Below the pieces are notes generated by a model. The model ran no database searches and was not told the origin of the DNA. It saw only the letters and a program-made list of their open reading frames with translations. Positions 31,369-40,071 of a stretch of DNA of 64,000 nt are shown here, piece after piece. The stretch's first letter is position 1; each line of letters starts with the position of its first letter. Made by a program: the position numbers and the translations under genes. Source of the DNA: UBA5066 sp048500275 (GTDB taxonomy: Bacteria > Acidobacteriota > Thermoanaerobaculia > UBA5066); NCBI GenBank assembly GCA_048500275.1, contig JASNYI010000003.1:806001-870000 (forward strand). The letters run 5' to 3'.

Positions 31369-32499
31369 TCAGGGAACGAGGACGACGCGGATCTCCGCGA
31401 GGTTCCGCACCGCCCGGTCGACGAAGAAGTCGCCGCGGACGGCGGACTTCAGGCGACCCGACTTGCGGAAGAGGGGCTTGCCGTCCTCCGTGTCGACGAG
31501 GAGGACGTTCTCGGGGAGGCGCGAGAGGAGGATCTCCCCTCCGGAATAGAGCGAGCGGTAGCCGTCGCTCGCCGTCACGACGACGAAGAGGAGGCCCGGG
31601 TCGACCTTCGCCGGCAACCTGCCGCGAAGGAGCGCCGCGAGACTCGCCCCCGCGAAGCGCCGGTGGCCGTGGAAGCCGCGCCCGAGGCCGATGCCGTCGT
31701 CCTCGCCCTCGACACGGGCGACGTCCTTCAGGGCCGCCGCCGTGAGCGGCGTCGAAGCGCCGTCGGGGAGGACGAGCGCCGGGGCCTCGACCCAGGGGTC
31801 GGCGAGGTCGCGCTTGCGCGGCGGCGCCGGGAACCCGGCCTGCCGCACCTCGATCGAGACGACGTCCTCGACGAAGCGCCGTCCCGTCGCGTCGCGCGTG
31901 GGGACGAGGCAGACGCCCCGGGGGACGTCGATCTTCCCGAGCTTGCCGCCGTCGTGGCAGCCCGCGCACCCGGAGACGTCGAGCTTCTCGCGGGCCTCGA
32001 CGCCGAACCAGGCCCCGGGGCCGAACCGCGCGTCCTCGATCTTCTCGTGGTGGTGCGGGACGAGGGGTCGCATCCGGTCGACGAGGAGCGCCGCCCCCTC
32101 GTCGCCGAGAAGGAAGAGCTCGCCCCAGGAGAAGAGGGCCTTCTTCCCGTCCCGGCCGGTCACGACGACCGCGAGGTCGAGCGGCCGGTCGAAGTTGTCG
32201 TTCGTCGCCTTGGCGACCTCGGCCTTCTCGAGGAGGTCCTTCAGGGCCACCCCTTCCGTCGCGAACGTCCCGCGATAGCGCGCCGTACCCGGTACCTTCG
32301 CGAGGACGGCGTGCCGCGGCAGGGCCGCGAGCGCGGCGGCGTCGACCGCCTGCGGCTTCTTCACCGAGCCGGAGAGGGCGATTCCCTTCGCAGGGGCCGG
32401 GGCGGACGCGCCCTGCGCGCGAAGCGGAACGCCCGCCTCCGGGACGACGAGAACGGCGCCGAGGACGAGGGCGGAGACGATCTTCGGGAGACAGGGCAC
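31369..32499 (-). CDS. secreted haem-motif protein with two molybdopterin-oxidoreductase-like domains
   Basis: 376 aa with a signal peptide (to about residue 29). Two halves look like repeats: about 39-150 (GIALSGSVKKPQAVDAAAL, TEGVALKDLLEKA, DLAVVVTGRDGKKALFSWGEL) and about 215-376 (VVSIEVRQAGFPAPP, FAGASLAALLRG, LLFVVVTASDGYRSLYSGGEI). Both resemble the sulfite-oxidase-type molybdopterin-binding fold found in many redox accessory proteins, but the Cys that ligates Mo is not evident. Between them lies CAGCH (178-182), a c-type haem motif. It follows the MoaD-like gene by 55 bases and may be the extracytoplasmic redox partner of the AOR-type enzyme (inference). Confidence 0.7.
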   Translation of the reverse strand: MPCLPKIVSALVLGAVLVVPEAGVPLRAQGASAPAPAKGIALSGSVKKPQAVDAAALAALPRHAVLAKVPGTARYRGTFATEGVALKDLLEKAEVAKATNDNFDRPLDLAVVVTGRDGKKALFSWGELFLLGDEGAALLVDRMRPLVPHHHEKIEDARFGPGAWFGVEAREKLDVSGCAGCHDGGKLGKIDVPRGVCLVPTRDATGRRFVEDVVSIEVRQAGFPAPPRKRDLADPWVEAPALVLPDGASTPLTAAALKDVARVEGEDDGIGLGRGFHGHRRFAGASLAALLRGRLPAKVDPGLLFVVVTASDGYRSLYSGGEILLSRLPENVLLVDTEDGKPLFRKSGRLKSAVRGDFFVDRAVRNLAEIRVVLVP

Positions 32500-32554
32500 G
32501 GGAAACCTCCTTCGGGCGGGCCTACCGCCCCGCGAGAACGGCAGGGCCGCGGCC

Positions 32555-32806
32555 TCAGCCCCCGCTGATGAGGTGGACGACCTTCACGTCGGCGCCGGCC
32601 GGGACCGGCGCCTCGTCGTACGACCCGCGCGGGACCAGCGTCCCGTTCACGGTGATGATGAGGAGCTTGAAGATGTAGTTCTTCGCCTTCAGGACGTCGC
32701 GGACGGTCATCCCCTCGTGCCAGTCGAGGGGGTCGCCGTTCACGACGAGCCGGGTGCCCCGATCGGCCTCCGCGGCCGGGACCGGGGCCCCCGGGTTCGA
32801 GTCCAC
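32555..32806 (-). CDS. MoaD/ThiS-like sulfur carrier protein
   Basis: 83 aa from a GTG five bases after the AOR stop. Ubiquitin-like beta-grasp pattern: TRLVVNGDPLDWHEGMTVRDVLKAKNY, LLIITVNGTLVPR, ADVKVVHLISGG with the C-terminal Gly-Gly that an E1-like enzyme adenylates and converts to thiocarboxylate. It presumably donates sulfur for pterin dithiolene synthesis. A ThiS-like role cannot be excluded, but its position beside an AOR gene and an E1 gene favours a MoaD-type function. Confidence 0.82.
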   Translation of the reverse strand: MDSNPGAPVPAAEADRGTRLVVNGDPLDWHEGMTVRDVLKAKNYIFKLLIITVNGTLVPRGSYDEAPVPAGADVKVVHLISGG

Positions 32807-32811
32807 CTTCG

Positions 32812-35013
32812 TCAGCCCCCGTGCTTCTGGACGAGCTCGACGACCTCGGGGAAGGCGATCCCGAGCTTGGTGATCGTCTCCATCGTCGGAACGCCGTCCG
32901 TCGTCCAGCCGCGGCGCTTGTAGACGGCGTCGCAGAGCTTGGAATAGCGGTCCTCGCGGTACTTGCGGGTGATGGCGATCTTCTCCTCGACCGACTTCCC
33001 GGCCGGGTCGACGCCGATCTCCTCGAGCATCTGCTTGTCGTAGCGCTCCGCGCGCGACTCGTACTCCTCGACCGTCACCGGGCCGACGGAGCGGTACGGC
33101 GGCCAGTCGTGCTCGCGGCGGCCGTACCCGCGCCGGAGGTTGAAGACGCGCTGGAAGTTGTAGACCTTCTCCGACTGCTCGATGATCTTCTCCTTGGTGA
33201 CCTCGAGGCCCGTCACGCCGGAGGCGATCTCGCAGTAGTTGTACACGTGCTCGGGGACCTTCGCCGGCTCGTCCTGCTCGGCGTTGTTCGCCGGCTCGAT
33301 GTCGTTCCAGGGGAGCTTGCAGAGGCCGTGCAGGCCGAACCACGTCCTGAAGAGCGGGAAGTAGTGGAGCGCCTCGGCCTTGGCCTCGAACGTCGGCAGG
33401 TGCTTGTTGACCATGTCCATGAAGATGAGCCAGGCCTCGTCGTGCTGGGGGCCCTTGTTCGTCAGGGCGTAGCCCCCCTGCTGCGCGAGCGACTCCTTCG
33501 ACTGGTACTGCGAGTACTCGAGCCCCTTGACCTCCATGCCGATGTCGGTCATCAGCTTGAGGTCGCCCCAGCCGCGCTCGGCGAAGATCTGCTTCATCTT
33601 CCTCACGCCCAGGCCGGCGATCAGGCCGAAGCCCTCGCCGCGGGCGATCTGGTGGAGGAGCTCCATCTGCGACTCGGCGTTCCCCCAGCTCAGGTCGAGG
33701 CCGCCCGTCCGCTCGGCGTTCAGGATGCCGCGCTGCCAGCACTCCATCGCGAAGGCGCAGAGCGTGCCGTACGAGATCGTGTCGACGCCGTAGGTGTCGC
33801 AGTAGAAGTTGACCTCGAGGAGCCAGTCGGGGTCGAAGATGCCGCAGTTGGCGGCGAGGCCGGCGGCGTTCTCGTACTCGGGGCCGTCCACGGTGACGAT
33901 GTCGCCCTTGTACGGGCCGGTCTTCACGACGTGGCCGTCGGCGCCCTTCGAGCAGGACATCGTGCAGCCGTACCAGCAGCCGTCGGGGATCCCCTGCGTG
34001 AAGCGCTTGTCCCAGACCCAGGAGGCGATGTTCTTCGTGTCGGGGTGGTTGCCGTACTGGAAGTTGTTCACCGGGAGGAGGTCGTAGGCGTCCATGACCT
34101 CGACGAGGTGGGCCGTCCCCTGGCGCCGCATGTTGCACTGCTGGGCGTCGAGGTCGTGGATCTCCTTGTTGATGACGCTCCCGACCTTCTGGATCCGCGC
34201 CCGGTCGGCGACGTGGTTCAGATCGGCCTTGATGACCGGCCCGCGGACGACCAGCGCCTTGAGCTTCTTGTCGCGGAACACGGTCCCGACGCCGCCGCGC
34301 CCGGCCTGTTTCAGGCGCGCGGCCTTCCGCTTCGGGTCGTACCAGGAGAAGTTCAGGCAGCCGATGAAGCTGTGGTCAGAGCCCTTCCCCGCCGAGACGA
34401 CCGAGACGTTCCTGAGGTCGGCCGGCCCGTCGGCGTACATGTGCGTGAAGATCTCGGAGCAGATGTGGCTGTCGGCCGGCTCGAGCGGGGCTTCCTCGAT
34501 CCGGATGACGCCGCGCGGCCCGTCGACGAGGACGATCACCTCGCGGTCGGCCTTCCCCTGGAGCTCGAGGGCGTCGAAGCCGCAGAACTTCAGGAGCGGC
34601 CCGTAGTAGCCACCGACGTTGCAGTCGATCGGGATGTCAGTGAGGGGCGAGATCGAGACGACGAGCGACTTGCCGGTGCCGGGGTACTGCGTGATGCCGG
34701 CGATCGGCCCGGGGCTGATGACGATCTCGTTCTCCGGGTCGTTCCACCTCGTCGTCGGCGTCGTGGCGTTCCAGAGGTACCAGAGGCCGAACCCGCGCCC
34801 CCCGACGAAGGTGTCGACCATCTCCTCTGTGACCTTCTTCTCGGTCACCTTCAGGTTCGTCAGGTCGACGTGGAGCGTCCTCATGTTGTAGCCGCGGTAC
34901 GGCTCGCTCGGCGTGAACGGCACCTCGAGGAGGACCTTGTGGGCGGCCCTCATCTCCTCGAGGTTGTCGGTGTAGTTCGTGCGGACGGTGTAGTCGGGCG
35001 TCGTCGTGGACAT
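32812..35013 (-). CDS. aldehyde ferredoxin oxidoreductase family (tungsten) enzyme
   Basis: 733 aa. Start at 35013 with GAGAGGCGAGC upstream. AOR family features: N-terminal LHVDLTNLKVTEKKVTEEMV and FVGGRGFGLWYLWN, pterin-binding SPGPIAGITQYPGTGKSLVVSISP, and AGRGGVGTVFRDKKLKALVVRG. Iron-sulfur ligands are Cys346, Cys350, Cys354 and distal Cys565 (HGLCKLPWND); the first spacing is C-x3-C, not the C-x2-C of Pyrococcus AOR. It should oxidise an aldehyde or related substrate, or reduce an acid, using tungsto-bispterin. Substrate unknown. The tungstate importer genes 6 kb away fit this need. Confidence 0.88.
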   Translation of the reverse strand: MSTTTPDYTVRTNYTDNLEEMRAAHKVLLEVPFTPSEPYRGYNMRTLHVDLTNLKVTEKKVTEEMVDTFVGGRGFGLWYLWNATTPTTRWNDPENEIVISPGPIAGITQYPGTGKSLVVSISPLTDIPIDCNVGGYYGPLLKFCGFDALELQGKADREVIVLVDGPRGVIRIEEAPLEPADSHICSEIFTHMYADGPADLRNVSVVSAGKGSDHSFIGCLNFSWYDPKRKAARLKQAGRGGVGTVFRDKKLKALVVRGPVIKADLNHVADRARIQKVGSVINKEIHDLDAQQCNMRRQGTAHLVEVMDAYDLLPVNNFQYGNHPDTKNIASWVWDKRFTQGIPDGCWYGCTMSCSKGADGHVVKTGPYKGDIVTVDGPEYENAAGLAANCGIFDPDWLLEVNFYCDTYGVDTISYGTLCAFAMECWQRGILNAERTGGLDLSWGNAESQMELLHQIARGEGFGLIAGLGVRKMKQIFAERGWGDLKLMTDIGMEVKGLEYSQYQSKESLAQQGGYALTNKGPQHDEAWLIFMDMVNKHLPTFEAKAEALHYFPLFRTWFGLHGLCKLPWNDIEPANNAEQDEPAKVPEHVYNYCEIASGVTGLEVTKEKIIEQSEKVYNFQRVFNLRRGYGRREHDWPPYRSVGPVTVEEYESRAERYDKQMLEEIGVDPAGKSVEEKIAITRKYREDRYSKLCDAVYKRRGWTTDGVPTMETITKLGIAFPEVVELVQKHGG

Positions 35014-35156
35014 GCTCGCCTCTCGCGGCCGGCCGGCGCGCCCCGACAGGGACGTCGCGAGAGCCAAACCGCCCTTGGGACAGTAACATCCGGCGAAGAC
35101 GGGGGGCAAGCGAAGCCCGGCTCTCCGCGGGCGCCTTCGCGAGAGAATCTGTCGCG

Positions 35157-36191
35157 ATGAGCCGCCCCCCTGACGACCGTTACTCCCGCCAGGTCCTCTT
35201 CCGCCCGCTCGGGGAGGAGGGCCAGGCCCGCATCCGCGCCGCGCGCGTCCTCGTCGCCGGTTGCGGCGGACTCGGGGCCGAGTCGGCCAGCCTCCTCGCC
35301 CGGGCCGGCGTCGGGTTCCTCCGGATCGTCGACCGCGACGTGGTGGAGCTCTCGAACCTCCAGCGCCAGGCCCTCTTCGAGGAGGCCGACGTCCGCGAGG
35401 GGCTCCCGAAGGCGGTCGCCGCGGCGCGGCGCCTCGCCCGCGTCAACGCGGACGTCGCGGTCGAGCCGGTCGTGGCCGACGTCGGCCCCCGCAACGTCCG
35501 CGAGCTCGTCGAGGGCGTCGACCTCGTCGTCGACGGCTTCGACAGCTTCGAGTCGCGCTTCCTCCTCAACGACGCCTGCGTCGAGAAGGGGCTTCCGTGG
35601 GTCTACGGGGCCTGCCTCGCGTCGACCGGCCTCGCGGCGCTCCTCGTCCCGGGGCGCACCCCTTGCCTGCGCTGCCTGATACCGGAAATCCCCGAGCCCG
35701 GCACCTCCCCCACCTGCGACACGGCGGGCATCCTCGGGCCGGCCGCGCACCTCGCCGCGTCGATGCAGGTCGGCCGCGCCCTCCGCTGGCTCGCGACGCG
35801 GGAGGCTCCGGCCGAGGCCGAGCTCGTCTACGCCGACGTCTGGGAAGGACGCTTCACGCGGACCGCGCTCCCCTTTCGCCCGGGGGAGAGCCACTGCCCC
35901 TGCTGCGTCCTTCGCCGCTTCGATTTCCTCTCCGTCGAGACGCCGCAGACGGCGGCGCTCTGCGGCAGGGATTCCGTCCAGGTTCGCCCGCTCGTCCCCT
36001 CCCACCCCGATTTCGCCTCCCTCGCCGAGCGCCTCCGCCCCCTCGGCGAGGTCCTCGCGAACGAGCACCTCCTCCGCTTCCGGACGGAGGAGGTCGAGAT
36101 GACTCTCTTCTCGGACGGCCGCGCGATCGTCAAGGGCACGACCGACCCCGCGCGGGCGCGGAGCCTCGTGGCTCGGACGTTCGGGGTGTGA
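35157..36191 (+). CDS. MoeB/ThiF-type E1-like activating enzyme
   Basis: 344 aa. Adenylates the C-terminal Gly of a MoaD/ThiS-like carrier. Nucleotide-binding VLVAGCGGLGAESASLLARAGVG, then RDVVELSNLQRQALF, LVVDGFDSFESRFLLNDAC, and structural zinc Cys pairs CLRC and CPCC. The C-terminal part (about 250-344) is an unusual short domain, neither rhodanese nor the usual ending, with EEVEMTLFSDGRAIVKGTTDPARARSL resembling the C-terminal region of some ThiF-like E1 proteins. Divergent from the AOR/MoaD operon with 143 bases between, so it is likely their activating enzyme. Confidence 0.9.
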   Translation: MSRPPDDRYSRQVLFRPLGEEGQARIRAARVLVAGCGGLGAESASLLARAGVGFLRIVDRDVVELSNLQRQALFEEADVREGLPKAVAAARRLARVNADVAVEPVVADVGPRNVRELVEGVDLVVDGFDSFESRFLLNDACVEKGLPWVYGACLASTGLAALLVPGRTPCLRCLIPEIPEPGTSPTCDTAGILGPAAHLAASMQVGRALRWLATREAPAEAELVYADVWEGRFTRTALPFRPGESHCPCCVLRRFDFLSVETPQTAALCGRDSVQVRPLVPSHPDFASLAERLRPLGEVLANEHLLRFRTEEVEMTLFSDGRAIVKGTTDPARARSLVARTFGV

Positions 36192-36204
36192 GCGCGCGGG
36201 CGGA

Positions 36205-36621
36205 TCAGTCCTGCCCCAGCACCTTCCCGTCGAGGAGCGAGAAGTGCCGCCAGCGCGCGCTCATGTGCGCTCCGACGGCGGCCACGAGGGTGGCGACGAG
36301 ATAGAGCTCGAACCGCCCCGCGGGAAACGCCTGTCCCACCCCGAGGAGCAGGAGCTTGAGGAACGCCAGGACCCCGGCACCCGTGTAGACGTAGACGCCG
36401 CTCCGGAGGAGCTCTACCGCGAGGAGAAGGACGCCGCTCGCGATCGTCGCGAGCCCGGCGGCGTGGAGCCGTTCGTCGGGGACGCCGAAGGCGAGCCCCC
36501 CGAGGACGACGCCCATGGCCGCGACGTGGGCCGCCCTGAGGACGACCTGCACCGGCCGCGCCCAGGGGAGCCGGCGCTGGGGCCAGGGGAGAAGGAGGTC
36601 CCGGACCCGGGCTCCCCGCAC
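36205..36621 (-). CDS. small integral membrane protein
   Basis: 138 aa from a GTG preceded by GGGAGGGG. Four hydrophobic helices (about 25-43, 50-68, 74-92, 98-117) and a basic C-terminus (ARWRHFSLLDGKVLGQD). No family recognised. It begins 17 bases after the stop of the glycosyltransferase gene and probably belongs to that transcript; a flippase-like or structural role in glycan assembly would be speculation. Confidence 0.65.
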   Translation of the reverse strand: MRGARVRDLLLPWPQRRLPWARPVQVVLRAAHVAAMGVVLGGLAFGVPDERLHAAGLATIASGVLLLAVELLRSGVYVYTGAGVLAFLKLLLLGVGQAFPAGRFELYLVATLVAAVGAHMSARWRHFSLLDGKVLGQD

Positions 36622-36638
36622 GCCGCCCCTCCCGCCCT

Positions 36639-37370
36639 TCAGTGGTTCAGCGGCCGGTCGTACTCCGGGGAGAAGACCTCCCGGTAGACGGCCCGCATGT
36701 CGCGCAGCGTGGCGAGGATGTTCCGGACGCTCGTCGACGAGCCGCGGCCGAACTCCCGCGGAAACGTCTGGATCCCGACCTCCCCGACCCGGAACCCCTT
36801 GAGCATCGTCTTGATGGCGATCTCGGCGCCGATGAACGGACTCGAGGAGCGCAGCGGGAGCTCGTCGGCGACCTCCTTCCTCACGAGGCGCAGGCCGCAG
36901 CTGATGTCGCGGTAGGCCGTCCGGAAGACCCTGCGGAGGAGCTTGTTGTAGACCCACGAGATGAAGATCCGCGCGCTCCCGTAGCGTTTCGCGTAGCGGA
37001 ACGTCAGGACGAGGTCGTAGCGGTCGCGCAGCCTCCAGAGCTTCCTCAGGTCGTCGACCTCGTACTCGTCGTCCCCGTCGGTGAAGGCGATCCACTCGAA
37101 GCGCGCGGCCTCAAGCCCCGTCCGGAGCGCCCGGCCGTACCCGAGGTTCCCCGCGTGGTGGATCACCCGGACCCGCGGACTCTCCCGGGCGAGCGCGTCG
37201 GCGATCTCACCGGCGCGGTCGGGCGACCCGTCGTTGACGACGATGATCTCGTAGTCGCTCGTCAGCTCCGCGAGGACGCGATGCGCCTTGGCCGCCACGC
37301 GCTCGACCGTCCTCTCGTCGCGATAGACCGGGAAGAAGAGGCTGATGCGGTCGGAAGACGGGTCCCTCAC
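36639..37370 (-). CDS. family 2 glycosyltransferase (polyprenol-phosphate sugar synthase type)
   Basis: 243 aa. GT2 fold with ISLFFPVYRDERTV, IIVVNDGSPDRAGEIAD, AGNLGYGRALRTGLEAA and the metal-binding TDGDDEYEVDDL. It lacks a C-terminal transmembrane pair, like soluble dolichol-phosphate-mannose-synthase-type enzymes. It probably charges a lipid carrier with a sugar that the large membrane glycosyltransferase at 38163 could use. RYGSARIFISWVYNKLLRRVF is a basic membrane-associating segment. Confidence 0.88.
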   Translation of the reverse strand: MRDPSSDRISLFFPVYRDERTVERVAAKAHRVLAELTSDYEIIVVNDGSPDRAGEIADALARESPRVRVIHHAGNLGYGRALRTGLEAARFEWIAFTDGDDEYEVDDLRKLWRLRDRYDLVLTFRYAKRYGSARIFISWVYNKLLRRVFRTAYRDISCGLRLVRKEVADELPLRSSSPFIGAEIAIKTMLKGFRVGEVGIQTFPREFGRGSSTSVRNILATLRDMRAVYREVFSPEYDRPLNH

Positions 37371-37429
37371 GGCTCCTCCGCCGGCAAGAGTACTTCAGGG
37401 GACTCGGCCGGACCCGACCCGCCCGCAGG

Positions 37430-38128
37430 TCAGCCGGCCCGGACGGCCCGGACGAACGTCTGTCCGCCCAGCAGCCACTGCAGCGGGCGAACTCGGAGGT
37501 AGAGCGCCACGGCCCAGGGCCACTTCGGGAGACTCGACTTCGACGTGAATGGGAGGAAACGGACCCTGAGCTCGCGGATCCGGAACCCGGTCGCCTCGAG
37601 CCCCTCGACGAGGCTGCGGTCCGTCAGGACGACGATGTGGTCCACGAAGTCGAAGTACCGACCGGGACAGAGCCGGAAGTTCGGCTGAAGGACGAGGAGC
37701 TCGCCGCCCGGCCGGAGGATGCGCCGGGCCGCGCAGAGGACCCGGAGAACCTCCGCGGGCGAGGCGAGGTGCTCGAGGAAGTTGCTCATGAAGACCGTGT
37801 CGGCCGTGCCGTCGGGAATGGAGGGGAGGTCGACGTCTCCGTCGACGACGGCCTCGACCCCGGCGCCGGCCGAGCGCGCGAGGGTCGGATTCGCGTCGAC
37901 GGCGATGCGCCGCGCGGCCTTCACCGCGTTGACGAAAAGGCACGGCCCCGCTCCCACGTCGACGACGGTTCCGTCCTCCGGGATCCGCGGCCCGAAGAAG
38001 TCCCGGACGAGCACCCGCCAGACCGCGCGCATCGCCTCGAGCTCTTCCGGGGGGAAACGGCGGCGGTAGAGCTCCGCCAGGACCTCTCCGGGCGGGGATC
38101 GTCTCTCCTCGACATCGGGTCTCGTCAC
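37430..38128 (-). CDS. class I SAM-dependent methyltransferase
   Basis: 232 aa from a GTG at 38128; residues further upstream are not protein-like. SAM motif I is VVDVGAGPCLFVN, followed by IAVDANP, a motif-II acid in DTVFMSNFLEHL and LRPGGELLVLQPNF. The type fits methylation of small molecules or sugars. It is divergent from the membrane glycosyltransferase gene (34 bases between starts) and close to the GT2 gene, suggesting glycan modification. Confidence 0.83.
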   Translation of the reverse strand: MTRPDVEERRSPPGEVLAELYRRRFPPEELEAMRAVWRVLVRDFFGPRIPEDGTVVDVGAGPCLFVNAVKAARRIAVDANPTLARSAGAGVEAVVDGDVDLPSIPDGTADTVFMSNFLEHLASPAEVLRVLCAARRILRPGGELLVLQPNFRLCPGRYFDFVDHIVVLTDRSLVEGLEATGFRIRELRVRFLPFTSKSSLPKWPWAVALYLRVRPLQWLLGGQTFVRAVRAG

Positions 38129-38162
38129 GCGGGGCGTATCGTACGACGCCCGGCCCGCGGAA

Positions 38163-40040
38163 ATGGGCAGCCCTATACTCGCGCGGGTGTCGGCCACGTT
38201 GCCGGTTCTCGCAGCGGCCGGAGCGAACGCGGCTCTGGCCCTCCTCCTCCTGGCCGGGTTCGGCCTGCTCGGGTTCACGCTCCTGCCGGCACGCCTCCGC
38301 CCCGCCGCCTCGGCCACGAGGTTCGCCGTTTCGCTCTCCCTCGGCGCGGCGTTCTTCGGCTGGACGACCTGGGTCCTCGGGGCCCTCGCCGGAACGAGGG
38401 TGCTGCCATTCTTCTGGCTCGCGCTCCTGGCCTTCTCTCTCCGCTCGGCACGCCCCTGGGGCGCCCTCCTCGCTCGCGTCGGCTGCCGCGCGGGAAGCCT
38501 CCTCCGTTCGTCGCCGCCGCTGGCGACGCTGCTCGTCCTGGCCGCGATCCCGCTCGCCTTCTCGCTCTGCCTGCCGCTCGTCGACAACGACGGGGTCCGA
38601 TACCACGTCGCACTGCCGAAACTCTACCTCCTGACGGGCCGCGTCTTCCTCTACCCGTGGGACGTGACGGGCGCCTACCCGCAGCTCGGCAACATGCTCT
38701 ACCTCGCGGGACTCGTCACCGGGACCGTCGAGACCTCGAAGTTCCTCCACGCCGGATTCCTCGCGGCTTCCACCCTCGTCCTCTCCCTGACCCTGCACCG
38801 GGGCCGGGAATCGCGGCGGGCGGCCCTCGCCGGGCCGCTCCTCTTCCTCGCGAGCCCCGTCGCCGGCGTCGTCGCCGGCACGGCGTTCATCGACCACATC
38901 GCGCTCTTCCACCTCGTGACGGCATTCGCGCTCGTCGTCCGCCGCGGCCGCCCGCTCCTCTCGGGGCTCGCCCTCGGCGCGGCGCTGGCGACGAAGCTGA
39001 CGCTCGCTCCCGGGGCCGTCGCCCTCGGCGTCACCGCCGCGTTCTCGCGGCCCCGCAACGAGCGGGTCCGCGCGCTTTTCGTCGTTTCCTGCGCCGCGGC
39101 TCTCGTCCTCGCGCCCTTCGCCGCCCGGAACACGTACACCCTCGGGGACCCTTTCTACCCTCTCCTCACCCTCGCCGCGGGGCGCCCCACGCCCGGCTTC
39201 TCCGCGGAGGACTTCTCGAAGTACACGAGCTTCAACAGGGAGAACGCCGGCCCCCTCGGCGTCGTCTGGACGACGCCCGCGTCGGGAGGGAACGACGAAA
39301 CGGCCGGCATTCACAACCTCGCGGGGCTCCTCCTCTTCCTCGGCCTGCGCGACCGTCTCGTGCGCCACGCGGCACTCCTCGTCCTGCCCTTCCTCGCCTA
39401 CGCGGCGTTCGCCAGCCCGCCCACGCGATACCTCCTCCCCATGCTCTGGGGCCTCTCCCTCTCGGGAGCCGCGGGGCTGTCGCGCCTCCTCGGGGGCCGA
39501 GGGGTGTGGCTCGCGGTCCCGCTCGTCCTTCCGGGAGTGTTCCTCTCCTGGCAACAGCAGGCCGGCTCCTTCGACGCCGCCGACTACCTCCGCGGCCGCT
39601 TCACCCGCGAGGAGCTCCTCGCCCGGACGATCCCGGGCTACCGGGTGACCGTCCACGTCAACGGGCTCCCCCCGGGAGGAGTCATGGCGGGGGATTTCCC
39701 TGGGCCCGTCTACTTCGACAGGCCGTGGATCGTCTCGGGCCTCATCAACGAGGCTCCGCTGACGATGTGGATTCGCGCGGGAGACGATTCCGAGCGCCTC
39801 CTCGGGAGACTCCGGGAGAACGGCATCCGGTGGCTCCTCGCGACCCCGGGGTACGGGGGCGGGACCCGGATCTCCCTCCTCCCCTACGCGCCGGACCCTT
39901 CGAAGGCGCACGTCATGGCCGCCCTTCGCAGCCGCCTCCGCCTCGCCGGCACCGTCGACGGGGTCGACGTCTGGGAGGTGCCAGGGGCATCGCCGCCACT
40001 CCCGGCGGACGCGGAAGGGCGCGCCGGGGCCTCGAGGTGA
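38163..40040 (+). CDS. multispanning membrane glycosyltransferase (GT-C/ArnT-PMT-like)
   Basis: 625 aa with about a dozen hydrophobic helices and a soluble C-terminal part of about 130 residues. The first loop holds the acidic pair LPLVDNDGVRYHVALPKLYL, in the place where GT-C enzymes carry their catalytic Asp. A conserved aromatic RNTYTLGDPFYPL and YDPP-like FDRPW motif follow. It would transfer a sugar from a lipid carrier on the periplasmic side. The start is uncertain by a few codons. It lies 31 bases ahead of an MFS exporter. Confidence 0.75.
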   Translation: MGSPILARVSATLPVLAAAGANAALALLLLAGFGLLGFTLLPARLRPAASATRFAVSLSLGAAFFGWTTWVLGALAGTRVLPFFWLALLAFSLRSARPWGALLARVGCRAGSLLRSSPPLATLLVLAAIPLAFSLCLPLVDNDGVRYHVALPKLYLLTGRVFLYPWDVTGAYPQLGNMLYLAGLVTGTVETSKFLHAGFLAASTLVLSLTLHRGRESRRAALAGPLLFLASPVAGVVAGTAFIDHIALFHLVTAFALVVRRGRPLLSGLALGAALATKLTLAPGAVALGVTAAFSRPRNERVRALFVVSCAAALVLAPFAARNTYTLGDPFYPLLTLAAGRPTPGFSAEDFSKYTSFNRENAGPLGVVWTTPASGGNDETAGIHNLAGLLLFLGLRDRLVRHAALLVLPFLAYAAFASPPTRYLLPMLWGLSLSGAAGLSRLLGGRGVWLAVPLVLPGVFLSWQQQAGSFDAADYLRGRFTREELLARTIPGYRVTVHVNGLPPGGVMAGDFPGPVYFDRPWIVSGLINEAPLTMWIRAGDDSERLLGRLRENGIRWLLATPGYGGGTRISLLPYAPDPSKAHVMAALRSRLRLAGTVDGVDVWEVPGASPPLPADAEGRAGASR

Positions 40041-40071
40041 CGCTCGCCGAGCCTGCTACGCTGACGGCCCG

